From Lewinella sp. IMCC34191 (GTDB lineage: Bacteria > Bacteroidota > Bacteroidia > Chitinophagales > Saprospiraceae), in the NCBI RefSeq assembly GCF_003390935.1, contig NZ_QNQZ01000016.1, positions 1 to 64,000 of the forward strand: a stretch of 64,000 nucleotides of DNA, read 5' to 3'. Under the pieces are notes generated by a model. It ran no database searches, was not told where the DNA came from, and was given only the letters and a program-made list of their open reading frames with translations. Positions 41,989 through 51,096 of this stretch are shown one piece after another (the stretch's first letter is position 1; every line of letters starts with the position of its first letter). The translations under genes were made by a program, and so were the position numbers.

Positions 41989-42684
41989 ATGAATTTATTT
42001 GTTGCCCGGCTAAGCTGGGATACCGACGAAGACACCCTTCGCAACTCTTTTAACGCTTACGGCGAAGTAGAGTCGGTAAAAATCATCCTTGACCGGGAAA
42101 CCGGTCGTTCCCGTGGCTTCGGTTTTGTTGAAATGCCGAACGACGAAGAAGCCCAAGCTGCTATAGAAGGGCTCGATCAATCTGACCTCGACGGTCGCAC
42201 TATTGTCGTCAAAGAAAACGACCGCAAGAGCGGTGGCGGCGGCGGCGGTGGTGGCGGCGGCTACGGCGGCGGCGGTGGCGGTGGCTACCGCGGTGGCGGT
42301 GGCGGCGGCGGTTACCGCGGTGGCGGTGGCGGCGGCGGTGGTTACCGTGGCGGCGGCGGTGGCGGCGGCTACGATCGCGGCGGACGCGGTGGTGGCGGTG
42401 GCTACGATCGCGGTGGACGCGGAGGCGGCGGTGGCGGCGGCGGCTATGACCGTGGCGGACGCGGCGGTGGCGGCGGCGGTTACGACCGTGGTGGCTACGG
42501 CGGCGGTGGCGGCGGCTACGAACGCGGCAGTTACGACCGTGGCGGCGACAGTGGCTCCCGTTACGATCGCGGAAATCGTGGCAGCGGCTACGATCGCGGT
42601 GGCGACAAAGACTACGAATACAACCGGTACGACGACCGCAATCGTCGTCCGCGCAATCGTCGCAACGACGACTTTAACGACTAG
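41989..42684 (+). CDS. RRM protein with long glycine-rich RGG-type tail
   Basis: The 231-residue protein starts at the ATG at 41989. Residues 1-80 are one RNA-recognition motif with RNP2 LFVARL and RNP1 RSRGFGFVEM. From about 84 on it is almost wholly Gly with Tyr, Arg and Asp, in units such as GGYRGG and GYDRGGR, ending in an Arg/Asn-rich stretch. Short RRM proteins are common in Bacteroidota and cyanobacteria and bind RNA, often in the cold. A tail of this length recalls eukaryotic hnRNP proteins and may drive condensate formation. A strong terminator follows. Confidence 0.92.
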   Translation: MNLFVARLSWDTDEDTLRNSFNAYGEVESVKIILDRETGRSRGFGFVEMPNDEEAQAAIEGLDQSDLDGRTIVVKENDRKSGGGGGGGGGGYGGGGGGGYRGGGGGGGYRGGGGGGGGYRGGGGGGGYDRGGRGGGGGYDRGGRGGGGGGGGYDRGGRGGGGGGYDRGGYGGGGGGYERGSYDRGGDSGSRYDRGNRGSGYDRGGDKDYEYNRYDDRNRRPRNRRNDDFND

Positions 42685-42711
42685 TGTCCAAGGACACATC
42701 GACTGAATTAG

Positions 42712-42744
42712 AAGCCCTCCGGAATAACATCCGGGGGGCTTTTA
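42712..42744 (+). terminator. Intrinsic terminator of the RRM gene
   Basis: AAGCCC-t-CCGGA and TCCGG-gg-GGGCTT form a stable stem, followed by TTTATATTT. It lies about 28 nt past the RRM stop. Confidence 0.85.
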
Positions 42745-42750
42745 TATTTG
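42743..42750 (+). promoter_or_regulatory. -7 box upstream of the amylase-like gene
   Basis: TATATTTG is an exact TAnnTTTG match 44 nt before the ATG at 42795. It overlaps the tail of the preceding terminator. No -33 TTTG is seen. Confidence 0.5.
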
Positions 42751-42794
42751 TCGGCCTTTGTGACCCCTGAGGTCATTACCCTAACCGTTCGATC

Positions 42795-45700
42795 ATGCAC
42801 CACATTTACACTTTCTTTCTTGTCCTGTTATTCTCCGGGACTATCCAGGCCCAGCTCATCACTACCGATCCGGCCGCTCCGGTGGCCGACCAACCCCTGA
42901 CCATCACCTTCGATGCCAGCCTGGGCACCGGTGGGCTTAATGATTGTAATTGCGACGTATACCTCCACACGGGTGTCGTCACTTCCCAAAGCGCTACCGA
43001 CGTGGAATGGCGCTACACGACCACCACCTGGGGACAAGCCAATGAAGACTGGAAGCTGAGCCCCGTTGCTGGCGAGCCGAATAAGTATACCTACACTTTT
43101 AGCCCCAGTCTTCGGGAATACTTCGGCGTTCCCGCCGGGGAAGATATTCTGCGCCTCGCCCTCGTCTTTCGCGACGCCGACGGCAACCGGGAAGGCAAAG
43201 CCACCGGAGCCGCCGACATCTTCGTCGATATCAGCAGCGGGTCGGAACTCGGAGTCAATCTGGCCGGTGATCCGGGGACGACCACTTACGCGCTCGGAAA
43301 GCCGCTACCCGTTACGGTGGGCGCCACTTCGGAGGCCAGCATCAGTCTGTACGACAACGATAGTCTGTTGACCTCCGTCACCGCTACGGAGCTTCAGTAC
43401 GACGTCCGACTGATTACCCCCGGCGTGCATACGATCAAGGCGATAGTCAGCGACGGAACCGTCGAAGCGGCCGACTCCTTCCGGATCGGCGGTCAGTTGG
43501 TCGTGGACCTCACCGTACCGGGCAGTTCGGTGGTTCAGGCGACTACGGGGGATGACTACACCATTGAAGCTACTTCCTACGTGAATGCCGATTTGCAGAT
43601 CTCTGACGGCGGCAACATAATCGCTACAGCCAGCGCCGCGACGATTATCCAATCCATTTCCCTACCCGATAGCGACGTAACCACCTACACCATTACCGCG
43701 AATTACCGGGGGGAGTCCGCCTATACGACGGTAACTTTTATCACCGGGGATCCGGAAGTGGCCGCGGTGCCTAATGATGCACGTCCTGGCGCAACCATGA
43801 TGTCCGACGGGGGCGTGCTTTTACACCTGCGCGCGCCGCAAAAATCCGATGTCTTCGTTGTCGGTAATTTCAATAACTGGTCGCCGACGGCGGCCTCCCG
43901 GATGACCCGCTCTCCCAACGATACCTCCTTCTGGCTCAAGATCGAAGCGGAAGACCTCCCGGCCGAAGACCTACTGTACCAATATGCGATCGACGATGAC
44001 GGCCGCTTCGCGGACCCGTACAGCACCCTGGTGCTCGACCCGAATGACGATCCCTACATCACCGAGGCGACCTTCTCGGGCATCCCCGCCTACCCCACCG
44101 AAAATGCGAACGGTATCGTTACCTGGATGCGCCTGGATGCGCCGGAATACGAGTGGACGGCTACCGACTTCACGGCTCCGGACCCCGAACGCATGGTGGT
44201 GTATGAGTTGCTGATCCGCGATTTTATCGCCGCCCACGACTACCAGACGCTGACCGATACCATCGACTACCTGGCCCGCCTGGGGGTGAATGCCATCGAA
44301 CTGCTTCCCGTCAGTGAATTCGAGGGCAACATCAGCTGGGGGTACAACGTGAGCTTCCATATGGCGCTGGATAAGTACTACGGGGCACCGGAGGGACTGA
44401 AAATGTTTGTCGATGCCGCCCACGAACGGGGAATAGCCGTCATCCTGGATGTCGTTTACAATCACGCCTTCGGGGAAAGCCCGCTGGTGGGCATGTGGCC
44501 CGGGGAACAGTCCTTCTATCCCGGACCGGACAACCCATACGCCAACGTCACCGCCCGCCACCCCTTCAACGTGGGCACCGACCTGAACCACGAAAGCGCC
44601 CTCACCCGGGAGTACGTCAAGACGACGCTGGCGTACTGGCTGGAGGAGTTTCACGTGGACGGTTTCCGCTTCGATCTGAGTAAGGGCTTCACGCAGAACT
44701 TCAGCAGTGACGTCGGCGCGTGGAATGCCTACGATGCTTCCCGCATCGCGATCATCAAGGACTACGCCGACCTGGTTTGGTCCGTCGCGCCCCAAGCCTA
44801 CGTCATCATGGAGCACCTGGGCGAAAGCCGGGAAGAGAACGAGCTGGCGCAGTACGGCCGGGGAATGTACTTCTGGTCCGGTTTCCAACCCCACGATGCC
44901 TACCTGGAAGCGTCCATGGGCTACAACGAGGGGAACAAATCCAACTTCGCCTCCGCCCTGGCCGAAAACCGGGGCTTCGATCAGCGGAGCCTGGTGGCCT
45001 ATATGGAAAGCCACGATGAGGAGCGCATGCTGTACAAAAACCTCCAATTCGGGAACAGCAGCGGAAGCTACGATATCACCAACCTACCAACTGCACTGGA
45101 CCGGGCGGAACTGGCCTCGGCCTTTTTCTACAGCCTGCCCGGCCCGAAGATGCTCTGGCAATTCGGCGAACTGGGTTACGACTACCCCATTAACTACTGC
45201 GTGGATGGTTCGGTGAACGAGGGGTGCCGTACGGGCCCGAAGCCCATCGTCTGGGAATACCGCGACGAGGCCGACCGCCAGGACCTCTACCACGTGATCG
45301 CCGACTTACTCTACGTGCGCAATAACTACGATTACTTCCACGGTGACGTAACGGAAAGCAGACTAGCCGGAGATGTTAAGTACGTCCACCTCGACAGCGA
45401 CGACGGGCAGGCGGCCCTGGTTGGCAACTTCGGCGTTATGAATAATATGGTCTCCAACCCCTTCCCCACCGCGGGCACCTGGTACGAATACTTTAGCGGC
45501 ACAACGATGGAGGTGAGCGATCCTGCCGCCGCCATGGAATTGGCTCCGGGGGAATATCGACTCTACCTCTCCCAGGAAGTGGGCCGCGAGGGGGGCCGAT
45601 TGAGCACCTCCACCAACGACGCGGCCATCGAACGGCTGGCTTTTACGCTGAGTCCCAATCCGACCGCGGATGTTTTGCGCACTACTTTCCTCCTGGAGCG

Positions 45701-45887
45701 TTCCACTAAGGTGAACGTCGTGGTCCTAGACCTGACGGGGCGCCCGGTACGTCAATTGTACGGAGGGGTGTTGCCGGCGGGCCCACAGCGTTTAGAAAAC
45801 CAGGTCGGTGACTTACCGGCCGGAACCTATTTTATTCAAATTCGCACGGACGGAGAATCCGCCGTACGTCCTCTTATCCTTCACTGA
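42795..45887 (+). CDS. Secreted GH13 alpha-amylase-type enzyme with T9SS sorting domain
   Basis: The 1030-residue protein has a signal peptide (to about 19), two or three beta domains to about 340, a CBM48/E-set-like domain (VFVVGNFNNWSP), and a GH13 barrel. The catalytic residues are the Asp in DGFRFDLS, the Glu in VIMEHLGE and the Asp in ESHDEER. The C-terminal 80 residues (LSPNPTADVLRTT, then LPAGTYFIQI) form a type IX sorting domain, so it is sent across the outer membrane. It would hydrolyse starch, glycogen or pullulan-like glucans. It has no SusCD genes beside it. Confidence 0.93.
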   Translation: MHHIYTFFLVLLFSGTIQAQLITTDPAAPVADQPLTITFDASLGTGGLNDCNCDVYLHTGVVTSQSATDVEWRYTTTTWGQANEDWKLSPVAGEPNKYTYTFSPSLREYFGVPAGEDILRLALVFRDADGNREGKATGAADIFVDISSGSELGVNLAGDPGTTTYALGKPLPVTVGATSEASISLYDNDSLLTSVTATELQYDVRLITPGVHTIKAIVSDGTVEAADSFRIGGQLVVDLTVPGSSVVQATTGDDYTIEATSYVNADLQISDGGNIIATASAATIIQSISLPDSDVTTYTITANYRGESAYTTVTFITGDPEVAAVPNDARPGATMMSDGGVLLHLRAPQKSDVFVVGNFNNWSPTAASRMTRSPNDTSFWLKIEAEDLPAEDLLYQYAIDDDGRFADPYSTLVLDPNDDPYITEATFSGIPAYPTENANGIVTWMRLDAPEYEWTATDFTAPDPERMVVYELLIRDFIAAHDYQTLTDTIDYLARLGVNAIELLPVSEFEGNISWGYNVSFHMALDKYYGAPEGLKMFVDAAHERGIAVILDVVYNHAFGESPLVGMWPGEQSFYPGPDNPYANVTARHPFNVGTDLNHESALTREYVKTTLAYWLEEFHVDGFRFDLSKGFTQNFSSDVGAWNAYDASRIAIIKDYADLVWSVAPQAYVIMEHLGESREENELAQYGRGMYFWSGFQPHDAYLEASMGYNEGNKSNFASALAENRGFDQRSLVAYMESHDEERMLYKNLQFGNSSGSYDITNLPTALDRAELASAFFYSLPGPKMLWQFGELGYDYPINYCVDGSVNEGCRTGPKPIVWEYRDEADRQDLYHVIADLLYVRNNYDYFHGDVTESRLAGDVKYVHLDSDDGQAALVGNFGVMNNMVSNPFPTAGTWYEYFSGTTMEVSDPAAAMELAPGEYRLYLSQEVGREGGRLSTSTNDAAIERLAFTLSPNPTADVLRTTFLLERSTKVNVVVLDLTGRPVRQLYGGVLPAGPQRLENQVGDLPAGTYFIQIRTDGESAVRPLILH

Positions 45888-45925
45888 TTCAGTGCTTAGG
45901 ATACTTATCACCCCAATCACCTGCT

Positions 45926-46189
45926 ATGCCCGATCGTTCGCATTACGTCGTCACCCTTAAATCTAAAGTTCGGTTCGTAGCCTACACCGTTGACACCGAA
46001 CCGGAAATTCCGGGGATGTTACGCCTGCACACCGTGTACGTTAACCGCGACATCCTGGTCCAGCCCACCGCCATCGAGGCCATGACCCCCTGTACGGAGG
46101 AAGAGGCACGCATGTCGGGTAAGGCGTTGAACGGGAAGAGCACCTTTCACCGGTACTTTGGGGAGACGCTTATTCGGATGAAGTTTTGA
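45926..46189 (+). CDS. Small conserved-looking protein, unknown function
   Basis: I do not recognise this 87-residue protein. It opens MPDRSHYVVTLKSKVRFVAYTV, has an acidic stretch CTEEEARMSG and ends FHRYFGETLIRMKF. There is no signal or membrane helix, so it is cytoplasmic. It follows the amylase-like gene by 38 bp in the same direction. A GTTGTCG-type repeat starts right after its stop. Confidence 0.6.
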   Translation: MPDRSHYVVTLKSKVRFVAYTVDTEPEIPGMLRLHTVYVNRDILVQPTAIEAMTPCTEEEARMSGKALNGKSTFHRYFGETLIRMKF

Positions 46190-46213
46190 TCGGTTGTCGG
46201 TTGTCGGATTTGT
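46190..46213 (+). repeat. Post-stop repeat (CGGTTGT type)
   Basis: Two full copies of CGGTTGT and a partial one directly follow the stop of the 87-residue gene. Confidence 0.45.
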
Positions 46214-46277
46214 TAAGGTGGTGCGATTGTATGGGGTTGATATGACCTAATACTTGTTGCCTTGCGTATAGTGGAGG

Positions 46278-48737
46278 ATGAACAGCCTCAGTATACTTTT
46301 GAAACCTTTGCCTTCCGCTTTCTGGCCCCTGCTGCTATGCCTGTTACTCTTCCCACTCAGGGTTCCAGCGGTGGCCGGTTCGCTGGTGGGCGAGGGTTAT
46401 GGAGACGAACTCTCGGAGGTGATCACCGACGATGGGTCACGGATGATCGATGTCACGGAGGATTACCTGCGAAGTCTGCGACCAACCAGTGAGATGCTCA
46501 TCGTGCTTAAACAGCGCGTTGCGATCACGGCCGACCTGGAGCTTTCGAAGCTCATCAACTTCAGCACGCTGGAGGGTCCGGGGCAGTTCGAATTGATGAA
46601 TAATGGGGTCGATTTGACGATCCACGGGGCCGTGAATGCCCCATTCAAGGAGCTCTTTCTAGGCGAGGGGCACGTTCACCTTATGCAGAAGTATGCCAAG
46701 GTAGACTGGTTCGGCGCTAAGGCGGATGCGGTCTTCAATGAGGCGGATCTGGAGCTACGCAGCTACGGCACGAAGAGCTACCATGGTTTCCGCAAGGCTT
46801 TAGCGGCGGTAAAGGCTCGGGGGCGCATTGAATTCGGCTACGGCGGTTACGCCATGATTGACACCAGTGAGGACGTGCGGACTCGCTTCGGCCGTGAGCG
46901 GGGACCGGTCCGGGTCAGCCGCGGGGCGCTGACGCTGTACCTCTGGTACGAAAACGGCGATAAGGTCCTGTACGATAGTGTGGAGGTATACGGGCAGGGC
47001 ATGGGAAAGACCTACCTGCTCAGTGAGCGCTTCAACGAGGAGGGGGAGCAACAGGGGGGCATTGAGTACAGTCCGACCCGGGGACAGGGCTGGAACGATA
47101 CCGACGATAACATTCGGGAGCAGGCCACCTATACCACTACGGTACGCCCGGGACAGAATTACCTCGTACTAAAAGATAGCTGGATGAACCGACCCTTTAC
47201 GCCGGGGCAGAGCGTTTTCGTCCGTAACGGCGGCAACGGATTCGACCAGGATAACGGGCAGCCGAACGTGGTCAAGGAGGTGCGGGATAGCCTGATCCTT
47301 TTCGAGTATCCCTTCCAGCGGGACCTGAGTCTGGCGAATGCCAGTTCCATCGGCGGATTGAGTGCCTTCACGATGCCGCCCGAGCAGGGGATCGTACAGG
47401 TGGAATTTCTGCGGGACCGCGGCTACAGCTCCCGCAAGCCGCCGGGGGGCCGGGACAAAATGTTTTCCTACGGCAATAACCTGTTCCAGCTGGTGTCGGA
47501 CGACGGGGATAATCGGTACACCATTCGCAACGTAGGGGGCAAATCGAACGATCCGCAGGGTACCCAGTATGCGGCCAATGCGCTACGGGTAATGAAAAGC
47601 CGGACGGTATTTACCACGACCACCACGCTTCGGGGCGCGTGGGTGCGGGATATGAGCATCCGGGCCAATTACAATGCCTTCACCATTTCCAATTTCATCG
47701 ATTGCGGTGCGGAGCGGGTACATATGCTCTACAAGGCGAACGAGGAAGGTGGCCTGACCCTCAACGGGGACGGGGGCTTAAACTTTTCCATGAAAGATTG
47801 CGTCGTCGAGGCCGCCCCCGGACAGTGGGCGGGTTCCCAGATAGCGCGTTCCATGACCAACTTCGTGAGCGAGGGGACGCAGTGGATCAATATCAAGCAC
47901 GCCATCATCGAGTTTTCGGAGGGTACCAAATTCATCAACGATAAATTCCTTTTCGACTACACCAATACCGAAAAGACCGCCCCCACCGGGGATAAGAACC
48001 CCAAGGGTTGCGTAGCGGTGGGGCTGACCACGGGAAATACGCTATTCCGCGACTGCGAATTCGTACAGATGGGCGGCGACGCGGTCGTCGCCAACTTCGA
48101 TATCAACCAGTGGTCCGCCACCGCGGGCGGGCGCATCACCTTCGAGGATTGCTATATGAACGCGCTGGACGTAGACGCCCTGGTGAGCGTGAAGAGCCCG
48201 GGCCTGTTCATCAATGGTCTGCGGGCTACCGGGGTGGTGACCTCCCTGTTTGGCGGGACGGGATCGGGTCCGCTGAACACCGATTCGGTCAGTGTCACCG
48301 GCGTCGGCCAGGACGGACAGACGGCCTGGGCGGTCGGTGGCGTATCGAAGATCACCGACTTCGAGTTTATCGGCAGCTTCGACCAGGTATTCAACCTACC
48401 CCCCGAATCATTGATCATGCGCAACAGCGTCGCCATCTGGCAGGGCTTCCGCTACGACAAGATGGACAACAGCCGGGTGGTAGATGGCCTCTTGGTGTCC
48501 GGCGCTGGCCGCAAGGGCCGCAGCAATTTCCGCTCGGACGTAGAGATGGAGATTCATGGCATGCCGCTGGTGACGAACGTCCCCGCCGTCAAATTCGACG
48601 CGACAATGAACTCACTGGACCGGTTCGAATTCACGTTGATCCGCCCGAAGCTCTACTTCAAGGTGAGTAACGACGAGTACCGGAACGATGGCGTCGGGGA
48701 GAACCGGACGGTGACCTTTGATGGGCAGTCGAATTAG
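46278..48737 (+). CDS. Large exported protein with pectate-lyase-like beta-helix
   Basis: The 819-residue protein has a signal peptide (about 14-33, LLLCLLLFPLRVPAVAG). A segment at about 135-200 (VDWFGAKADAVFNE, then FRKALAAVKARGRIEFGYGGYAM) resembles the N-terminal unit of phage tailspike and pectate-lyase-type beta-helices. The rest has long runs of short strands with stacked Asn and Gly. No sorting domain closes it. It could bind or cut a polysaccharide. The catalytic residues are not visible to me, so it may be structural. Confidence 0.7.
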   Translation: MNSLSILLKPLPSAFWPLLLCLLLFPLRVPAVAGSLVGEGYGDELSEVITDDGSRMIDVTEDYLRSLRPTSEMLIVLKQRVAITADLELSKLINFSTLEGPGQFELMNNGVDLTIHGAVNAPFKELFLGEGHVHLMQKYAKVDWFGAKADAVFNEADLELRSYGTKSYHGFRKALAAVKARGRIEFGYGGYAMIDTSEDVRTRFGRERGPVRVSRGALTLYLWYENGDKVLYDSVEVYGQGMGKTYLLSERFNEEGEQQGGIEYSPTRGQGWNDTDDNIREQATYTTTVRPGQNYLVLKDSWMNRPFTPGQSVFVRNGGNGFDQDNGQPNVVKEVRDSLILFEYPFQRDLSLANASSIGGLSAFTMPPEQGIVQVEFLRDRGYSSRKPPGGRDKMFSYGNNLFQLVSDDGDNRYTIRNVGGKSNDPQGTQYAANALRVMKSRTVFTTTTTLRGAWVRDMSIRANYNAFTISNFIDCGAERVHMLYKANEEGGLTLNGDGGLNFSMKDCVVEAAPGQWAGSQIARSMTNFVSEGTQWINIKHAIIEFSEGTKFINDKFLFDYTNTEKTAPTGDKNPKGCVAVGLTTGNTLFRDCEFVQMGGDAVVANFDINQWSATAGGRITFEDCYMNALDVDALVSVKSPGLFINGLRATGVVTSLFGGTGSGPLNTDSVSVTGVGQDGQTAWAVGGVSKITDFEFIGSFDQVFNLPPESLIMRNSVAIWQGFRYDKMDNSRVVDGLLVSGAGRKGRSNFRSDVEMEIHGMPLVTNVPAVKFDATMNSLDRFEFTLIRPKLYFKVSNDEYRNDGVGENRTVTFDGQSN

Positions 48738-48792
48738 CGGCAGGCAGATTTAAATCCAAGGTGGACCGTCGAGGAACGACCCTACTTAAAAC

Positions 48793-48833
48793 AGCAACGC
48801 CCCGGCATCCGGATGGATGTCGGGGCGATTGCT
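48793..48833 (-). terminator. Strong hairpin, likely ssrA terminator
   Basis: CGCCCCG and CGGGGCG with CATCC/GGATG form a long stem with four-base loop. On the minus strand TGTTTT follows. It lies about 80 nt past the tmRNA 3' end. A smaller hairpin CTTTCAGC/GCTGAAAG lies at 48887-48905. Confidence 0.65.
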
Positions 48834-48913
48834 GTCACTTCGGAGCAACTAATGGCCGAAGGCCACTATCCACCGAAGGCGACGATCTTTCAGCGGAGCT
48901 GAAAGCTAACGGG

Positions 48914-49284
48914 TGGAGGCGGCGAGATTCGAACTCGCGTCCAGCGAAAGCGCAAGGCAGCTTTCTACATGCTTATTTACCAATCGAATTTTCGAGCACC
49001 GGGTAAGTTTGGTAACCCACTCATTCGGTGCCTTAGATCCTTTATCTCACCCGTGACTCAGATCAGGGTCACGGGCCAGCCCGAGGGGGTGATGATATGC
49101 GGCGCGATGTGTATCAGGCGTCAACCACACGGCACATTAATGACAGCTAAACTGGGTTTAGGCTGCCATAGCATAGCTGGGAGTGCCAACTAAAGGGTAG
49201 ATCGTTATTTTTTACGGAGTAACCAATCATGCTCCGGCATGCTTACTACAAAGCTTACTTCCCTGTCGATTCCGGTACGCCCCC
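48914..49284 (-). ncRNA. ssrA: Transfer-messenger RNA (tmRNA)
   Basis: The 371-nt RNA has a tRNA-like end: the 5' arm GGGGGCG pairs with CGCCTCC at the 3' end, and the T-arm is GCGAG-TTCGAAT-CTCGC. Near the 5' end GGAATCGACAGGG is typical of tmRNA. The tag reading frame is GGC ACT CCC AGC TAT GCT ATG GCA GCC TAA, that is GTPSYAMAA, after a TTTAGTT that fits the resume signal. CCA is not encoded. With SmpB it frees ribosomes stalled on broken mRNA and tags the product for proteolysis. Confidence 0.93.
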
Positions 49285-49335
49285 GTTGGGACTCAGCTGG
49301 GCTCTCGCTTCGCTGACCTTCTGGGTGTTAACAGA

Positions 49336-49383
49336 GATGTTGGTCTTTTAGTTCTTTAGTCTTTTAGTCTTTCAGGGGATTAG
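49336..49383 (-). repeat. Post-stop repeat (AAAGACTA type)
   Basis: On the minus strand, variants of AAAGACTAAA and AAAGAACTA repeat four times after the stop of the FAH-family gene. No gene is seen in 49285-49383. Confidence 0.6.
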
Positions 49384-50010
49384 CTACTTGATCCGCGTGC
49401 GGAACATCTCTTTTTTACCATCCTTGGTGTAAAGATAGCCGACCAATTCATCGCCGACCTGGAGAGCGCCTACCCCTTCGGGGGTGCCGGTGAAGAGCAA
49501 GTCACCCTTCTGCATGCGGAAGAACTGGCTGGTGTAGCAGATGAGCTCGGTGAGGGGGAAGATCATATTCCGACTGTGGCCGTGCTGTACTTCCTGCCCG
49601 TTCTTCTCCAGGCTGAACTCGATGTCGTTGAGGTCGGCGAAGGCTTCGGGGGGGTGAAAATCGGCGGATAGGGGCGCGGAATTGTCGAAGGCCTTGGCGA
49701 TTTCCCAGGGGTGGCCCTTCTCTTTGCAGATTTGCTGGAGATCGCGGGCGGTGAGATCGAGACCGAGGCCGATACTCTCTACGTAATCCATCGCGAAGGC
49801 GGGCTCGACGTGGCGGCCGTTCTTGGATATCTTGACGACCAGTTCTACCTCGTAGTGGATATCCTTACTGAATTCCGGATAGTAGAAAGGCTTATTATTG
49901 GGTAGAATAGCCGAGCCGGGCTTCATGAATACCATGGGCTTATCGGGACGGTCGTTGCCTAGTTCGGCGGCGTGGGCGGCGTAGTTGCGGCCTATGCAGA
50001 GGATTTTCAT
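49384..50010 (-). CDS. Fumarylacetoacetate hydrolase family enzyme
   Basis: The 208-residue protein has the compact FAH fold: ILCIGRNYAAHAAELGN, HYEVELVVKISKNGR with the metal-binding acidic residues, VESIGLGLDLTARDLQ and GDLLFTGTPEGVG. Short members of this size act as acylpyruvase or oxaloacetate decarboxylase-type enzymes. The substrate is not fixed by sequence. It lies 26 bp after purC in the same direction. Confidence 0.88.
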   Translation of the reverse strand: MKILCIGRNYAAHAAELGNDRPDKPMVFMKPGSAILPNNKPFYYPEFSKDIHYEVELVVKISKNGRHVEPAFAMDYVESIGLGLDLTARDLQQICKEKGHPWEIAKAFDNSAPLSADFHPPEAFADLNDIEFSLEKNGQEVQHGHSRNMIFPLTELICYTSQFFRMQKGDLLFTGTPEGVGALQVGDELVGYLYTKDGKKEMFRTRIK

Positions 50011-50036
50011 AGGTTGGGTCTTGTGGGTGTCGGGTG

Positions 50037-50993
50037 TCAGTTGTCTTTCACGGGGTTCCAGGCGGTGTGGGTTAGGTTTTGGCGGATGCGGGCGTCAATG
50101 TCCTCAGTGTCGGCGGGGGTGAAGGATTTGCCGGTGATGAGTTCGTAGAGTTCGGTGTAGCGGGCGGTAACCCGGTTTACGAAGGCATCGGGCATTTCGG
50201 GCATGGTTTGTCCTTCGAGGCCGCGAAAGTCGTTGTCCATGAGCCATTCGCGGACGAACTCCTTGCTGAGCTGCTTTTGGTGTTCGCCTTTGGCCTGTCG
50301 TTCGGCGTAACCCTCGGCGTAGAAGTAGCGGCTGGAATCGGGGGTGTGGATCTCGTCGATGAGGTAGATCTCGCCGTCCAGGATGCCGAACTCGTATTTG
50401 GTATCGACGAGGATGAGTCCGCGCTCGGCGGCCATGGCGGTGCCGCGGGCGAAGAGACGGCGGGTGTAGTCTTCCAGTTTGCGGTAGACGGTCGGGGATA
50501 CGATCTTCCGCTGGAGGATGGCCTCGCGGCTGATGTCTTCGTCGTGGCCCTCCTCGGCTTTGGTGGCCGGCGTGATAATCGGCTCGGGGAAGGAGTCTGC
50601 TTCGTTCATGCCATCGGCCATGGGTACACCACAAAGTAGCCGCCGGCCGGCCTTGTATTCCCGCCAGGCATGACCGACCAGGTAACCGCGGATCACCATT
50701 TCGATCGGGATGGGGTCGCAGGCTTTACCGATGGCGACGTTGGCGTCGGGGTTACTTTCGAGCCAGTTAGGGCAAATATCCCGGGTGGATTCGAGAAAGT
50801 GTGCCGCGATCTGGTTCAGGATTTGTCCCTTGTGCGGGATGGCGCGGGGTAGGACGTGATCGAAGGCGCTGATGCGGTCGCTGGCCACCATCATCAGTTT
50901 GCTGCCCCGCCGGTAGACGTCTCTCACTTTGCCCCGGTAGAGCGACGCGGGTGGATCGAAGGTGAAATCGGTTTGGCGGAGGGCATTGGCCAT
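50037..50993 (-). CDS. purC: Phosphoribosylaminoimidazole-succinocarboxamide synthase
   Basis: The 318-residue SAICAR synthetase of purine synthesis has LYRGKVRDVYRRGSKLMMVASDRISAFDHVLP at its N-terminal part, IEMVIRGYLVGHAWREY, and LILVDTKYEFGILDGEIYLIDEIHTPDSSRY. At this length it is the long form found in Bacteroidota and eukaryotes. GACACCC-type repeats follow its stop (50010-50036). Confidence 0.95.
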   Translation of the reverse strand: MANALRQTDFTFDPPASLYRGKVRDVYRRGSKLMMVASDRISAFDHVLPRAIPHKGQILNQIAAHFLESTRDICPNWLESNPDANVAIGKACDPIPIEMVIRGYLVGHAWREYKAGRRLLCGVPMADGMNEADSFPEPIITPATKAEEGHDEDISREAILQRKIVSPTVYRKLEDYTRRLFARGTAMAAERGLILVDTKYEFGILDGEIYLIDEIHTPDSSRYFYAEGYAERQAKGEHQKQLSKEFVREWLMDNDFRGLEGQTMPEMPDAFVNRVTARYTELYELITGKSFTPADTEDIDARIRQNLTHTAWNPVKDN

Positions 50994-51044
50994 GACTAAA
51001 TATTTTGGGCAATATTACGGGATATCGGGCGGGAGCTAAACAAG

Positions 51045-51076
51045 AAAGGCCCGACCGAATAGACGGTCGGGCCTTT
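51045..51076 (-). terminator. Intrinsic terminator of the hibernation factor gene
   Basis: AAAGGCCCGACCG and CGGTCGGGCCTTT form a perfect stem with a six-base loop, and on the minus strand TTTCTTG follows. It lies 21 nt past the stop at 51097. Confidence 0.85.
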
Positions 51077-51096
51077 CCCGCGGAAAGCAAGTGGCT

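Noticed and set aside
42010..42706. Ala/Val/Thr-rich ORFs on both strands across the RRM gene
   Set aside because: They are frame shadows of the GGY/GGC repeats in the glycine-rich tail.
43971..45047. Long minus-strand ORF inside the amylase gene
   Set aside because: It is antisense to the GH13 catalytic domain with all its active-site motifs. It has no recognisable domain.
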